Below, one piece after another: positions 44,460-56,199 of a stretch of 64,000 nt of DNA. Where the stretch lies: contig OX465285.1 of the NCBI GenBank assembly GCA_949987705.1, positions 91,955,975-92,019,974 of the forward strand. The letters run 5' to 3'. The first letter of the stretch is position 1, and each line of letters begins with the position of its first letter. The translations under genes and the position numbers were made by a program. Under the pieces are notes generated by a model. The model was not told where the DNA came from. It saw nothing but the letters and a program-made list of their open reading frames with translations, and searched no databases. Source of the stretch: Thereva unica. Lineage: Eukaryota; Arthropoda; Insecta; Diptera; Therevidae.

Positions 44460-44690
44460 CTCGCATCTCTGATTTCCCAGTTGTTGCGGCCTTTGGTAAT
44501 AGGATCCTTCTCCACATCCATTTCATTTCTTTCGTCTATTCTTTTTTGGCCAGCACGTCGCCACAGCTCTTCATTTGAAATTGTATCTTACCAGCGGATT
44601 TTTATTATACCACGTAGACGTCTGATGACTTTTAGCCGCCTTCAATTTTGGACGTCCGCTTGCTGTGCACGCAATGAATGCTGACCATGC
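44460..44690 (-). mobile_element. RTE-like LINE fragment
   Basis: The DNA segment CCCAGTTGTTGCGGCC and the following TAATAGGATCCTTCTCCAC align with the LINE 3' end at 32575-32620. Frames are too broken for motif calls. Confidence 0.5.
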
Positions 44691-45086
44691 ACGGCCTTGT
44701 CTGAACCTCTCGTCGATGACAGAGTCAGCTTCATTTTGGAAGAAGTAATGATCAATCGCCCAGGACAGTTTTACTTATTTGTAATTTAGTTGAAGTGTAC
44801 ATTTAAGAAATAGAAAAAACATCTGAAAATGAAAAAAATGATCTTCCAGGTTAAATTTCAAAACTTCATGGTCGACGAAGATTACCTCGCAGTTGTCTGA
44901 TTTCGTTAAAATTTTGTACAAATCCTTTTTTGTTGTTGATCGGAACAAGATATTACATCACTCAAACAGTTCATAGGCTTGCATATAGGTCCCATAACTT
45001 GTTATCCGTATCAGATTTTCTTTTATACTACTTACCACAATGAAACAAAAACAGTGTTAACTGGTATTTTGCAAATGACGCGAGTC

Positions 45087-45308
45087 CAGGGGGTTCTACA
45101 CGAAACAATATAGTAAGATATCGTCCTCATATATGTAATGGTCACATGCAACGATTGTCTCGTCTGCTTTGCACTAAGTATAAAATACAGCTGAAAATAA
45201 TTTCAGTCGCAGACGAAATTGGTACGAATGTATACAGTGCTATAGTTGGTGGACCGGTAAAGTGAAAACACAAGTTGGTTCAACCGTTGTATTGTGTAAA
45301 AGCCCCTT
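45087..45308. repeat. Weak TIR-like pair
   Basis: AGGGGGTTCTACACGAAACA at the left and the reverse complement AAGGGGCTTTTACACAATAC at the right agree at about 75%. No target duplication is evident. Could be the ends of a decayed element or coincidence. Confidence 0.3.
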
Positions 45309-45770
45309 AATGCTGGCTTCCAATCGTCAATCGAAGCCTGCTTATCCATGTAGACGTTAGATTTTACAGAACGCGAAAGGAAAAGGTCTAGAAGTGTCAT
45401 ATCATATGATCTAGGCAGCCAATGCACCGGTTCGAACCGTGAAATTAACTCCGCACTGAATTTCATGGCCATGGTTTAACGGGCTTGTAGCAGTAGCGTC
45501 TTCTTGTTGGGTCATCGAGATCGCGGGCTTTAATTTCAGACAGCAAATAGTTCGTTGACATGGCACAATAACGGGGGCCACTCAGTCATTTTTCGAGAAA
45601 TATGGACGAATAAATAAGCCACATCCGACCGTTGTTTTGCCTGGTTAGAATAGAGCTCTTGGACCACTTCGGGTTGCTCTTATTTGACGTTGCCATTAAG
45701 CTAGAACTGGGTTTCTTCGCTGAACGAAATTTGGACCGAAAACTGAACTAGATAATTTAAAGTCGCTGTG
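45200..45770 (-). pseudogene. Tc1/mariner-type DDE transposase remnant
   Basis: From right to left: FSEETQF and LNGNVK at about 45740-45700, PEVVQELY, TEWPPLLCHVNELFAV and, at 45472-45300, AMKFSAELISRFEPVHWLPR followed by SYDMTLLDLFL and MDKQASIDDW. This follows FSDExHFxLNG...WPPRSxDLTPLDFFLWG...DKPxxIDxL of insect DDE transposases in the IS630-Tc1-mariner group. At least two stops and one frameshift are present and the D of the second motif falls in degraded context. Inactive. Confidence 0.65.
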
Positions 45771-45987
45771 CTCGAAACTCGAAACCGGTTAAAACCGATT
45801 TTTTGGAAAAATTAAAATTTGTAAACCGGTTTTTTAAAAAGTCGGGTTTTGTATAAACCTTAGCACCAACCTTCAAACCACGTGTGTCGAAATTTCACAA
45901 CATTGACGCTACGTTTGTAATTTTCAAAGCAATGGAAATATCTGAATTTTGTGTGTTTTTAATGGAGAAAAATACCGTTCAAGCAAA

Positions 45988-46120
45988 GGCCTCGATTCCC
46001 AGATCTGGCGGAGTAGAAGTGACACTTTACCACTGTCACATCCGCCATCGCTGACTTGATTACCGAAAAAATTCAGAGTGAAAACTCACGCGATTATGAA
46101 AATCACGATGTCGGATCTGC
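45988..46120. repeat. Solo end of TIR element family C
   Basis: Starts GGCCTCGATTCCC and aligns over about 130 bp with the reverse complement of the right end of the 51214-52056 element, including CCGAAAAAATTC.GAGTGAA and ACTCACGCGATTATG. No partner end was found, so this is a truncated copy. Confidence 0.8.
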
Positions 46121-46479
46121 TTACGCGGAAAAATTGTTGCGAGTCACACTTTTAGAGTGCGGGAAATTTGGTATCTGAAGATACGGATTCTCCATCGAGA
46201 CAAATGGTAAAGAAGTGATTTATTGATTTTAAACGCGGTCGCACAGACACCAATTATGCTGAACGCGCTTTGTTCACCCACATTCTTCAGTTATTCCAGA
46301 ATACCTAAAAAAAAGTAGTGTCACTAAAGCCATTGTGATTTTGTAAGCAAAAGCTCGGAATTTCATGTATTTTTGACACATATTGTTGGCACTATCTAAA
46401 AATAATATCGTTTTGGCGTTTTATGAACTCATCGAGTGATTAAGAGTCGTGGGAGACAAACGCTTATAAACTTAAAAAA

Positions 46480-49400
46480 AATAGGGCCTCCCTTATATAC
46501 ACAACACACATATTTTCATCAAACTGGATTATTTTTTATGTTTTAACTAATTCTTTATTTTTATCAATTAATTAATTAAAAATGTTATTTAAAAAAAAAC
46601 TAATTAAAAGAGAAAAGAAAAACTGAAATTTAAAAAAAAATTACGTCAAGATTAGGTAGAAAAAATACGTACGTCGATTTTCATTATTACAAAAATAAGT
46701 GCCAAATATTTTTTTTAAATCAAAAAAAATACATCTTTAAAAAAATCAATTTAAAAAATTATAATTAATCCCAACAAAAAAACAACAACAAATAAAACGT
46801 TTTAAAAACACTCACTCCACTCGACTATTATGCTTGTGATGGATTATTATTAATGTCTAGGAATTTTTAAAATATTATTTTAGTTTACCTATATTATTAT
46901 TTATATTTAGTTTTAAATCTTTTACTTTAAATTGTTTTCAATGTATAAAAATAACAATAGCACATATTTATGTATATTATCCTTGACAACATAAAACATA
47001 GGATATTATTTTCTCTCAACAACAAAAACAAAAACTTTAAAAAATTTTAAATTATAATAACAAAAAAACCTCAGTAAATATAATTATAAGTATAAAAAAA
47101 ATAAAGAAAATCGTTGCTTACAAGAAATTATATGGCCGATTATTTCTAAGTGTCAGCTTTAAATTTTCAAAAAAAAAAAGAGTATATTATAAATAAAAAA
47201 AATTTTGTAAATATATTAAGGTAACTTATATTATAAATATTAAAAAATAAATTTAGAAAGGTCATATAGTTTCCTGCAGACAACGATTTATTTTATTTAA
47301 AAAATTTGTTTTTTTTTGGCTTTTTTTGCGTTTTGTCGTGATTCATATTTATATATTTAATAAATATTATTAATTCTCCTTAATAAAATTTTCAAAAAAA
47401 AAGATAAAAAGTAAAACAAAAACACAATAACAAAAAAAATATCGTTTGTTTATATATTATTGTAATAACAAAATACAAATAAAAAGGACGATCAATATTT
47501 GTTTTTTTAAATTAATAAACAAAAAAACAAAAATAAACAAAAAATAAATAAAAGAAAAATTCAAAAACCTAAAATAAAAGTGTGGCATAGCACAAAATGA
47601 AAAAAAAAAAAATAGAATTCTAAATACATAGTTTATAAAAAAACAAACAAAATAAAATAAATTAATAATTTTATAATTTTCCATACAAAAAAGACAAACA
47701 AAATATTTAAATAAAATCGTTATTTAATTATTATTATTATTACTATTATTATTATTATTATATTCTACGATTACACAGCTTAAAAATGGAAATTAATTAC
47801 AAACGAACATCAACAAAACAGGATTTATTATTATTATTGTTATAATTCGATACGAAAAACACCTGAAACATTAATAAATAAATAAAATTATAAAAACAAA
47901 ATATTTAAACAAGACCAAAAAAATAATAATAATGTATATTTGATCTGACCCACTCCTAAGTGCTCTCTGAATGTTTCCAACCGTCGCATCATAGTTATGT
48001 ATACATCAAAAAACAAAAAATTATTAAATTCAAGTTAAAAAAATTTGATTAAAAAAAATGAAAAAAACAAAATGAAATTTTGATATTTGTTAAATTTGTC
48101 AAATTAGAAATTATTTTTATTACTGAAATGAAAAAAAAAAAAATATGAAAAAAAACATATTATAAATTTATTATAAAAAAAAATATGGAAAAAAATAGTA
48201 AATATTATTGTGAAAAGGATGGTCTGTACTGATCTTTTCCTTGTTTTTTTTTAATAATTTTTAATTTTATTGTTATTTATTTGTTTTATTGTTATTTATA
48301 TTAATTATTGCTTTCATATAAAATAAGATTTCAATATAATATATAAAAAAATATATTATTTTATTTTTCGATTTTCGAAACTATCATTTTTTTGGATATT
48401 TATTTAAACAATATCAAAAATTGTTAGTTAAGCTTGCCCCAATTCAAAAGAATTGAAAATCGGTAGCTGTAGATGATCTTGTAGGAAAATTTTGCTTCCA
48501 AAGTCTTCAATATTTCAAAATCTTAATCATTTTAACAGTTTTCACGTACTGTATACTCAAATTGTAGATCTTAGGTAGACAACCTAGACAATGGCATTTG
48601 TGTCCAACATTGTGTACAAGGAAAATCCATCCAACGCTATACTTCATTGAAATTGATTCACCTCTCGCAAAACAACCACTGCCTAGTCAGCACCAAGCTC
48701 CCACGTAAATTTTCCAGCGCACCAAAACCAGCTAAAAGCACTCTCTGGCTTTATAGGAAGGCCAATTGACTGGAGTCTACCGATTTTTTCAATCACTGGG
48801 ACTTGTGTTTCCGAAACAAAAACGTCGCCCCTATTCGTATCGCCAGAATCATATAGCCGAGATTGCATTTGTTCATTCCCCATTCAAACTAGACCCTAGT
48901 GATGACTATTGCTGGTATTGCTGCTGTGATATTTAACATTCTGGACATGTATTGGCTTAAGCTTATTGTTACCGGTATTAGGCAGACCTCTTCTAGTTAA
49001 CCCTGGAAAATGAGCAGATGTTCTTTAAGTTGTGTTTGGTGTTCTTGAAATGCTTGTGGCGACATCTGATGTGCTGATGACTATGTAACCAGGTGGTGGT
49101 GTTCGTTCGCTATGCTGTCCATTCTGCTATTGGGGGTATATTTCGACTAGCACTGACAAAACAGAAACTATTACTACTTTACATGACGAGTTGAATAGTT
49201 GAGTTGAGGTTGAGCCATCACTTGTTCTGGGTGAAAATCTGTTCAGTTGTAATTTTCCTGAACTGAGATGATACATCTGTGGCCTATGATGTTTCCAGCG
49301 CAAGCATTCAAAAACACTATACCGTAACAATTGTCGCACGCTGTGATATCTCCCAACAGAGCACCCGATGCTTCCTTTCTAGTCTTTTGTCATGGTTTCA

Positions 49401-51190
49401 TATTCTTAAATTTACACTATTATTTAGCGGCACCTCGGTATGCTACCACCATTATCAGGCCTGAAAATTTGCGGCCAGCAAGCAACTCATCATCTATTTG
49501 GCAGCGAATGGTGATCCATGTGACCTTGATGATACTCTTGGTCGCAAACGCAATACTCGCTAAGATCAAGGATCAAAAGATGAAGGTCCTATCTAAGGCA
49601 GTTGTAAAGCTCTCGGTCAACTCCGTTACCAAAAACATACAAAAAAACTAAGATTTTCAACAAAAATCTCTAAAGTTCCATAAGTTGCACAAATGTTTGT
49701 ATATTGTTAACATATATTATTAAGTTCAACACCCCATCCTTATCACAATAATCAACCTATTAAAAAACAAGCTTAAAGCGCTCTAATATTCAAAACAATT
49801 TAAAAAACAAAACCCAAAAAAAAAACTAATAATAAATAAATAAATAAATAAAAAAAAATATTTTTGAATTGCTTTTTAAAGCTTTAATTAACTAGCGAAA
49901 AGGAAAATTGGTTAACATTGTTAACGCGGATAATTTGGTACTGAAAAAACAATCATGAGAAATAATCGATTGATTACTGCACCCCTTAAGAAAAAAAAAC
50001 TGAATAAAAATAGGAAAAAACAAAATTTAAAATTAAGAACAAAACCAAAAAAAACAAAATTATTATAAATATATTTAAACAAAAAAAAACCCACGCCGAT
50101 GAAAATATAAAGAAAAAAATGGTTACAGTAAAAAAGATAAATTTTCATTATAGAAAAGAAGAAAAAAAATTAATAAATTGTTCATAATTAAAAACCAAAC
50201 AAAAAATCTTTAATTTATAAAAACTACTCGAAAAAAAACAAATTACAAACAAAATTTATTTTGTCGTAAAGCACTGGCTATGTAGAAACTAAAAAATAAA
50301 AAAAGTGAAGATTAAATTTTAGTAAAAAAAAAAAACAAAAAATACAAAACCAAAATTCATTTTATATAAATACAAAAACAAAAAACCTTAATGAACAAAA
50401 AATGAAGTCAGGAAAATTAATTAAGAATTTTCCAGTAAATACAAAAATGAAAAACATAAAATGATAAGAAAAAAAATATTACCTGTAAAATAAATCGTTT
50501 TTTCGGTTTTTAGTTTCCTAATCATAAGAAATCAAATAAATTATTAGCTAAATATACAAAAAAAATAAATTACTTTTTAATAAAAATAATCATCTTTTTT
50601 AATATCTAAAAAAATGAAAAAAAAAAAAAACTAAAAAAAACATACAAAACTCAAAAACTAAAGAGCTAAACAAAATGTTTGAAACAAACAAAAAAAATTT
50701 TGCTGTTAAAAAAAATGACAAAAATTATTATTACAAAAAAAAACGTAAAATTATAAATATAATTTAAATTTGATTTTTAGTTTTATATTTTTGTTTTATG
50801 TTGAATATTTTCTGATTTTCGTATGTAGAAAAAACAATTTTTCTGTTATTTAATATTAATTTTAAATCAAGAATTTAACACAGGGTTTTTAAAACCACAC
50901 AAAACAAATAAAATGAGAAAGATGAGAAAAAACAAAACATTTTAAAGATTGTCAAAAAAACAAATGAAAAAACAAATTTTTTTATTATAAAAGTTAAAGG
51001 ATATAATTGCTTAAAAAAAAGAATTTTTGCTGGTATTTTACAAAAGGAAAAGTATGAGTGTTCTAATGATTTCTCAATTTTGGTTAAAAAAATGTTAAAT
51101 TTTTTTTTATTATTATTAAAAAATTTTAATTGCTTAATTTCGCCATTCAGTAAGTTTCCAAATAAATTTTCAATCCATAAAGTTTTGTGA
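46480..51190. other. AT-rich, A-skewed region downstream of calcium channel beta
   Basis: Almost gene-free sequence with long runs of A on the + strand, ATT repeats at 47728-47761 and many AATAAA motifs. The GC-richer island at 48420-49660 contains no recognisable gene. The A excess lies on the sense strand of the upstream gene. It may be a long 3'UTR or merely intergenic. Confidence 0.45.
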
Positions 51191-51213
51191 TTTTATTTAT
51201 TTTTTATTATATT

Positions 51214-52056
51214 GGCCTCGATTCCCGAAAACGACGGATCGGGAACTCCCGCGGTGATTGAGATTCCCTTCACGTGAAGTTCACGGTTGCTAGCGATGCT
51301 TCAATACGCCGGGAGTAGTGCCATATTAAACTGCGGAATTAAAACTCCGAAAATAAATCAGCTGATTTTTTGACATATGGGAAATGTGATATGGGAAAAA
51401 ACAATCACCGGAAATATTTTCGATAAACTACAAGTTTGTCAAATTATTAATAAACTAATGAAATCCTTTTTTGGGGAAACAAACAATTACCGGAAAGATG
51501 TTGAATAAACTAATTCTTTTTAAATTTTTTTAAATTCCTTCTTTCTATAAATTTAAAAAGCAAACAATTATTTTAAAAAATTTCTAAGTTAAAATAAAAC
51601 CACCAAATAACAACTTCAACTTCAAAAGTTTTATTCGATAAATCCATGAAAAGTTACAAAAAGTGTACAATAATAGAAAATACTAGCCATAAAACCGTAA
51701 AACTAAATGAAGGGCACTTAAACACTTTAAGTTATAATGAAAGTAATAGAATACTGATGTTAAGCAAGCCAGGTGAATAGTCTGGCTGTGAGAATGTCAC
51801 CAAATAAAACAAAAAACATCAACTTATGTACTTGTACATGTTTAAATATCACTCTACAAGTGTAATCCGCTAAAATTTTCCCGCGGATGTCAAATGTCAA
51901 ATTCTATCACGCAAATCAGCAATCGCGTATTGCATAATCGCGTGAGTCTTCACTCCGAATTTTTTCGGAAATAAATTCAGCAACCGCGGAATAGGGAATC
52001 GCGAAGTGTCAAATCCGCACTCACTTCCGACTCGCCCGGATTCGGGAATCGAGGCC
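51214..52056. mobile_element. 843-bp TIR element (family C)
   Basis: Ends GGCCTCGATTCCCGAA and TTCGGGAATCGAGGCC (16 bp perfect). ATT flanks both sides (51211-51213 and 52057-52059), a possible 3-bp duplication. The interior holds an imperfect direct repeat (ACAATCACCGGAAATATTTT at about 51402 versus ACAATTACCGGAAAGATGTT at about 51483). No transposase ORF. The GC-rich ends and 3-bp duplication are compatible with PIF/Harbinger-like elements. Confidence 0.85.
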
Positions 52057-52129
52057 ATTATACTAGCTGGAGCTTCGCTGCACCGAAGGCCAATAGTATG
52101 GCGTGCGCCAAAACAATTGGGAATTTCAA

Positions 52130-52340
52130 AACCTCTTTTTCCATGGGCAGTGAGAGTCCAATGGGGTGCGACAGCGTGGGAGACCCAACCTTCGCTGGAA
52201 GAATGGCGTAGACCAGGACACTCAGAGCTTAGGGATACCAAACTGGATGACATCGGCTCAGAATCGGGATCGGCGGAGAGAACAGTTGCGAGAGGCCAGG
52301 ACTGGATCCGGTTGCAGAGCCGTTAAAGAAGAAGAGAGTC
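52130..52340 (+). mobile_element. RTE-like LINE 3' end fragment
   Basis: The + strand reads RQRGRPNLRWKNGVDQDTQS, then SAQNRDRRREQLREARTGSG. It ends with GCAGAGCCGTTAAAGAAGAA, the shared 3' end seen also near 2755 and 58005. It abuts the right end of the family C element within about 75 bp. Confidence 0.7.
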
Positions 52341-53270
52341 TCAAATCCTACCACGCAAGTACATACGAAAATAAAAGTGTCACTCCGTTAAACGAAATCA
52401 CCCGCTCATATCACAATTCAACGGTCTCTCTAGCACGCTTGTCAACCTGACATTTTTGATGCTCAACTATGTATTGGAATTTCGCCATTTCCAAAGTCCA
52501 AAAATTGTTTTGAAAATGCCTGAGTAGAGGTACCTTGTAGCAAATGGACACGCTTATTCGTTGGAGCGTGAATTTTATCCAAACTGTTCCAAAAATATAA
52601 TGATGCTTTCAAGCATGCGTTAAGCTCCTTTGCAGGCGTTCGGAAATACCAACTTAGGAAGTTTGTTATATAGCCGAGTATGGAGAGCATGACGTTAGTT
52701 TCAACGAAACAGCCGCTGCTATTCAAAACAAATCTCTGCAAAATATCAGTCATATATAAAATATAAGTGAAGAATACCAATCACAAAAAAAAACACAAAA
52801 GTAGTACGTGTCAGCTCCGAAGCATGACTGGAGTTTACCTCTGAAAAACGATTGTCTTAAAATAACAATAGGCACAGGAAGTAAATGAATCAATTTATTT
52901 TATATTTTATTTTCTACTTTTTAGTCTATTATTTTCTACATTTTAGCCTATTATATGTATGTCTTCGGCAATTTTGTGTTAGCCGCCATTTCGAATTTGG
53001 AATGGCCTTACATCTTCCTATCATGCTCTTTTATTTGACACCCATATCGGGGTTCGGAGAACACAAATGCAAAAATCCGCCGCCATCTTAGAATCGCCAT
53101 TTTAATTTCTTTACAAAAAGAGACCTTCTTGAAATTGGGTGTGCCCGGCTTTATTTTTAGCAGTTGCTGTTTTACCAGGTATTAGCGTCAATCCTAGTGT
53201 TCTCACGAATTAATTTATGGTGGCACCTAATTCTGGAGGCAAGTTCAATGTAGCTATGTGAGAGTGAGTG
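52341..53270. other. Intergenic DNA between the two convergent genes
   Basis: No gene or delimitable element recognised. The T-rich patch at 52885-53000 has only a Phe/Tyr-rich composition frame. Confidence 0.5.
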
Positions 53271-53279
53271 AGATTCTGG

Positions 53280-53352
53280 CCCCTGTGCTGAAAGTCGAGT
53301 CGTGATTGATGAAAGTGACGTGTCAGTTGAATGACGACTTTCAGCACAGGGG
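53280..53352. mobile_element. 73-bp foldback micro-element (family A copy 1)
   Basis: CCCCTGTGCTGAAAGTCG at the left is perfectly inverted at the right (18 bp). Flanked by TCTGG on both sides (53275-53279 and 53353-53357), or CTG with one terminal mismatch. It lies directly against the 53357-53688 element. Confidence 0.85.
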
Positions 53353-53356
53353 TCTG

Positions 53357-53688
53357 GGGCCGTATTTGGTTTCTCGAGTCGACATTGTCGTCTGTCGATA
53401 AATAAAAATTGGCATTTGGCGACACGATATCGTGTCTTTTCGTGTCGATAAAGACGTTTGACTGTTATTAAAAAGCTCAATTTATGCATGCAATAAACTT
53501 TTAACAATTTCTATTTTAATTAAATATACGTGATTTACTGCCTTGGAGTAATACCACCCAATTTGATGGTTTTGTATGGCTGCGCTTAGCTGTCGATTTG
53601 GTCGTGAAACCAAATATGAAACTTAAAGAAAATCGAGAAGCTTTTTTTGTCGAGTCGATCCATCGTGTCGAGAAACCAAATACGGCCC
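53357..53688. mobile_element. 332-bp TIR element (family B) flanked by CTG
   Basis: GGGCCGTATTTGGTTTCTCG at the left is perfectly inverted at the right (21 bp). CTG borders both ends (53354-53356 and 53689-53691). The interior is rich in TCGTGTCG-like and CGAGTCGA motifs. No coding capacity. Confidence 0.87.
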
Positions 53689-53718
53689 CTGGAGTGGAAA
53701 TGTTAAGTTGCGTTTAGG

Positions 53719-53795
53719 CCACTGTACGGAAAGTCGTTATTAGACTGAAATGTCACTTTCTTCAACTCGAAACGACTCGACTTTCAGCACAGGGA
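53719..53795. mobile_element. 77-bp foldback micro-element (family A copy 2)
   Basis: Left CCACTGTACGGAAAGTCG pairs imperfectly with right CGACTTTCAGCACAGGGA. The reverse complement aligns with copy 1 over its full length, including AAAGTGACATTTCAGT in the core. Confidence 0.8.
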
Positions 53796-54469
53796 TCCTG
53801 TTCCCAGCCCTATAAAAGTGCCGCTTCAGGGCTAGTACCCAGTTTTTGCGTAGTTTGAGTGTGAGAGCCGGCAGAAGAGAGAAAAATGGAAGAATTGCTA
53901 ATGGCAACATAGGTTTTTACTCGACTATCTCCAATTATATATTACCGCGGTAGAACGCCGTTTGTGTGGATCGGCAAGAGATCGCTTATTGTGCTTAGTG
54001 GCGATGGTAGACAAAATGGCAGGGATTCTGTAAAAACAAATAAAGGAATACTATTTGGATGGGAATTGTAGAAAGATGACAAACCTTGACACGGCGCTTT
54101 CCGGATGAAAGTTGGACGCCTTTTTTTATGTGAGGCCCCTACGCTCCCGTGGCCCCAACAAGAACTCAAGAATCGTGTTAATCATCACAGGACACTAAAC
54201 AATTGGCGAACATACGTTCTAATTTATTATACAATACCCACTGTTGTTGCAGCTGTCGTGAGGAAAAAGACACAGAGCCAACTATCAGAATAGGATCAGA
54301 GCGGCAGACAGACAACCATAAGAAAAAACATCGGTAAATTTGTAAAGCTTCTCTTACAGGGCTTTGGAGAGGCTTAAAATTGAAGAATTGATCCCGTACC
54401 CAAATATGACGGGATGGACACCCAACATACATCTACCCATGGAAGAAAATAATCCCCAAAAAAACAACC

Positions 54470-56055
54470 CCCTTAATTAAAACTGCATTTTTTTTAAAGC
54501 TCTATCCACTTTATTTAAGTGAACCATACTTAAAACGTTTTGTGTTTTCATTCAAACCATCTCCTTCGTGTTTTTTTTTGTTTTGTCTGTCTTCCTCAAA
54601 AAATTCATTACATAATAATTATATTAAAAACATTTTTGTCTTGGCTGTTTTTGTTTTTTTTTTTTAATATCAATTAAAACATTTTGTTTGTTTTTGTTTT
54701 TTTAAAAATTGTCTTTACAAAAATTCATTATTCCTTAATTTTATAAATAAATTATCGCAAGAAATAACTAATTACAATTTTCTAGTTAAAAGATAAGCTG
54801 CAATATATTTTTTTTTGTATAGAAAATCAGTGTTTTTTATAGGGGGATGTTTTCTCTTTATATGTAATTTCATTATTATAAGCTCCCCGCTTTCTTCCAT
54901 TAACCCCAAAAAATGGTATTTTTTTGTTTTTTTTTTTTTGGTTTATGAGCAAGTGAAAAATTTATAATACATACAATTTTGATTTTCATATTTAGACCAC
55001 ATAATTGCGCATTAATTTAAAAAATAAATTCTAGGCAAATGAAGTATATACTAGGTTTTAGAGTTTGAACACAGTTTGTTGTTTTTTTGTTAGTAAAAAA
55101 GATGTCAGAAGATTTTTTTAATTTTTAATTCAAGAAAACAGATCTGAATATACTAAGTAAGCGCAGTAAGTGCAGTGAATTAATTTTTTTAATTGTAGAT
55201 GATACAAGAAGAATCTCATTTTTTTATTTATTGTCTTTGGATATAATAATATTAAATAAAGTTTTATTTAAAAAAGAAAAAAAATTACTTAAATTAACAA
55301 ATATATCTCTCGCTAATAAAAAGAAACTGATTTTACACTATTTTACATGCATGTCTCTCCAATTACTTCTCAGATTTAATTGAAGCAAAAAATATTAATT
55401 AAAAGTACTTAATACTGAATGATTTTCGTGATCCCTATGTAAAATAGTGTATTAGATGTTTTTGTTCAATTTTTTTTATAGTTTTTTTTTTTGTTGAAAT
55501 GGTTTAATTAATAATATAAAAGTTAAATAACTTTAAACAAATACGATTTTGAACAACCTTGTCATTGGTCGGTATTGGTTTGTTGGTTGGTTTGGTGTAT
55601 ATTCCATTTCAATAGCAGCAATTCAGCGCGAATTTTCTTTGTTTTTTGTTTTATTATTATTTGTATCTCATTGAAATTGGAAAGGACAACAGGTTTAAAG
55701 GTATTCTTAATGTTAAATTAATGAAAAATTTAATTACTACATGAAATCACATTATTCAGAACAAAAAAAAAATATTTATATATAATTATTCTAATAAATA
55801 TGTTCTAGCAAAAAATGCCACGCTCAGTATTTTTTGGCTGGAATTAGGAATCATGGGCTAAATTATTAAAAAAAAACAATTCTCGAATGTTTAAATATTT
55901 CGCTTATTTGTATGCTCAGCATATCCTTGCACTAATTTTTATAAGTTGCCGGATTCCATTTGTTTTTTGTTTTTTTTTTTATTTTTATTATTTATTTTTG
56001 AATTAAATAACATTTATGAGATTAAGTTGGTGAATGTTGAATTAGTATTCTTATG
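54470..56055 (-). other. Probable slmo 3'UTR and downstream region
   Basis: T-rich on the + strand, hence A-rich on the slmo sense strand, beginning directly after the slmo stop. Several AATAAA signals occur on the - strand (TTTATT on +). No other gene recognised. The poly(A) site cannot be fixed. Confidence 0.5.
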
Positions 56056-56199
56056 CTAGATGTGCATATGTTTTGACGCAGAAGCACTTAATTCATCCAT
56101 ACTCTTTCTAGCACTTTCTGCCATATCATCTAGTGATTTTCTTGTGTGCGATATTAATTCATCCGTGCTCTTAACAGCTGATTCAGCAATGCCTTTAAC
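56056..56199 (-). CDS. slmo: slmo last coding exon
   Basis: Encodes VKGIAESAVKSTDELISHTR, KSLDDMAESARKSMDEL and an end HMHI with stop TAG (56058-56056). This is the amphipathic C-terminal helix region after the PRELI fold. The acceptor is TTTAATAG at 56207-56200, phase 0. Confidence 0.95.
   Translation of the reverse strand, partial: VKGIAESAVKSTDELISHTRKSLDDMAESARKSMDELSASASKHMHI

Noticed and set aside
53172..53507. 111-codon antisense frame
   Set aside because: Crosses the family A and family B foldback elements and has no protein-like conservation.
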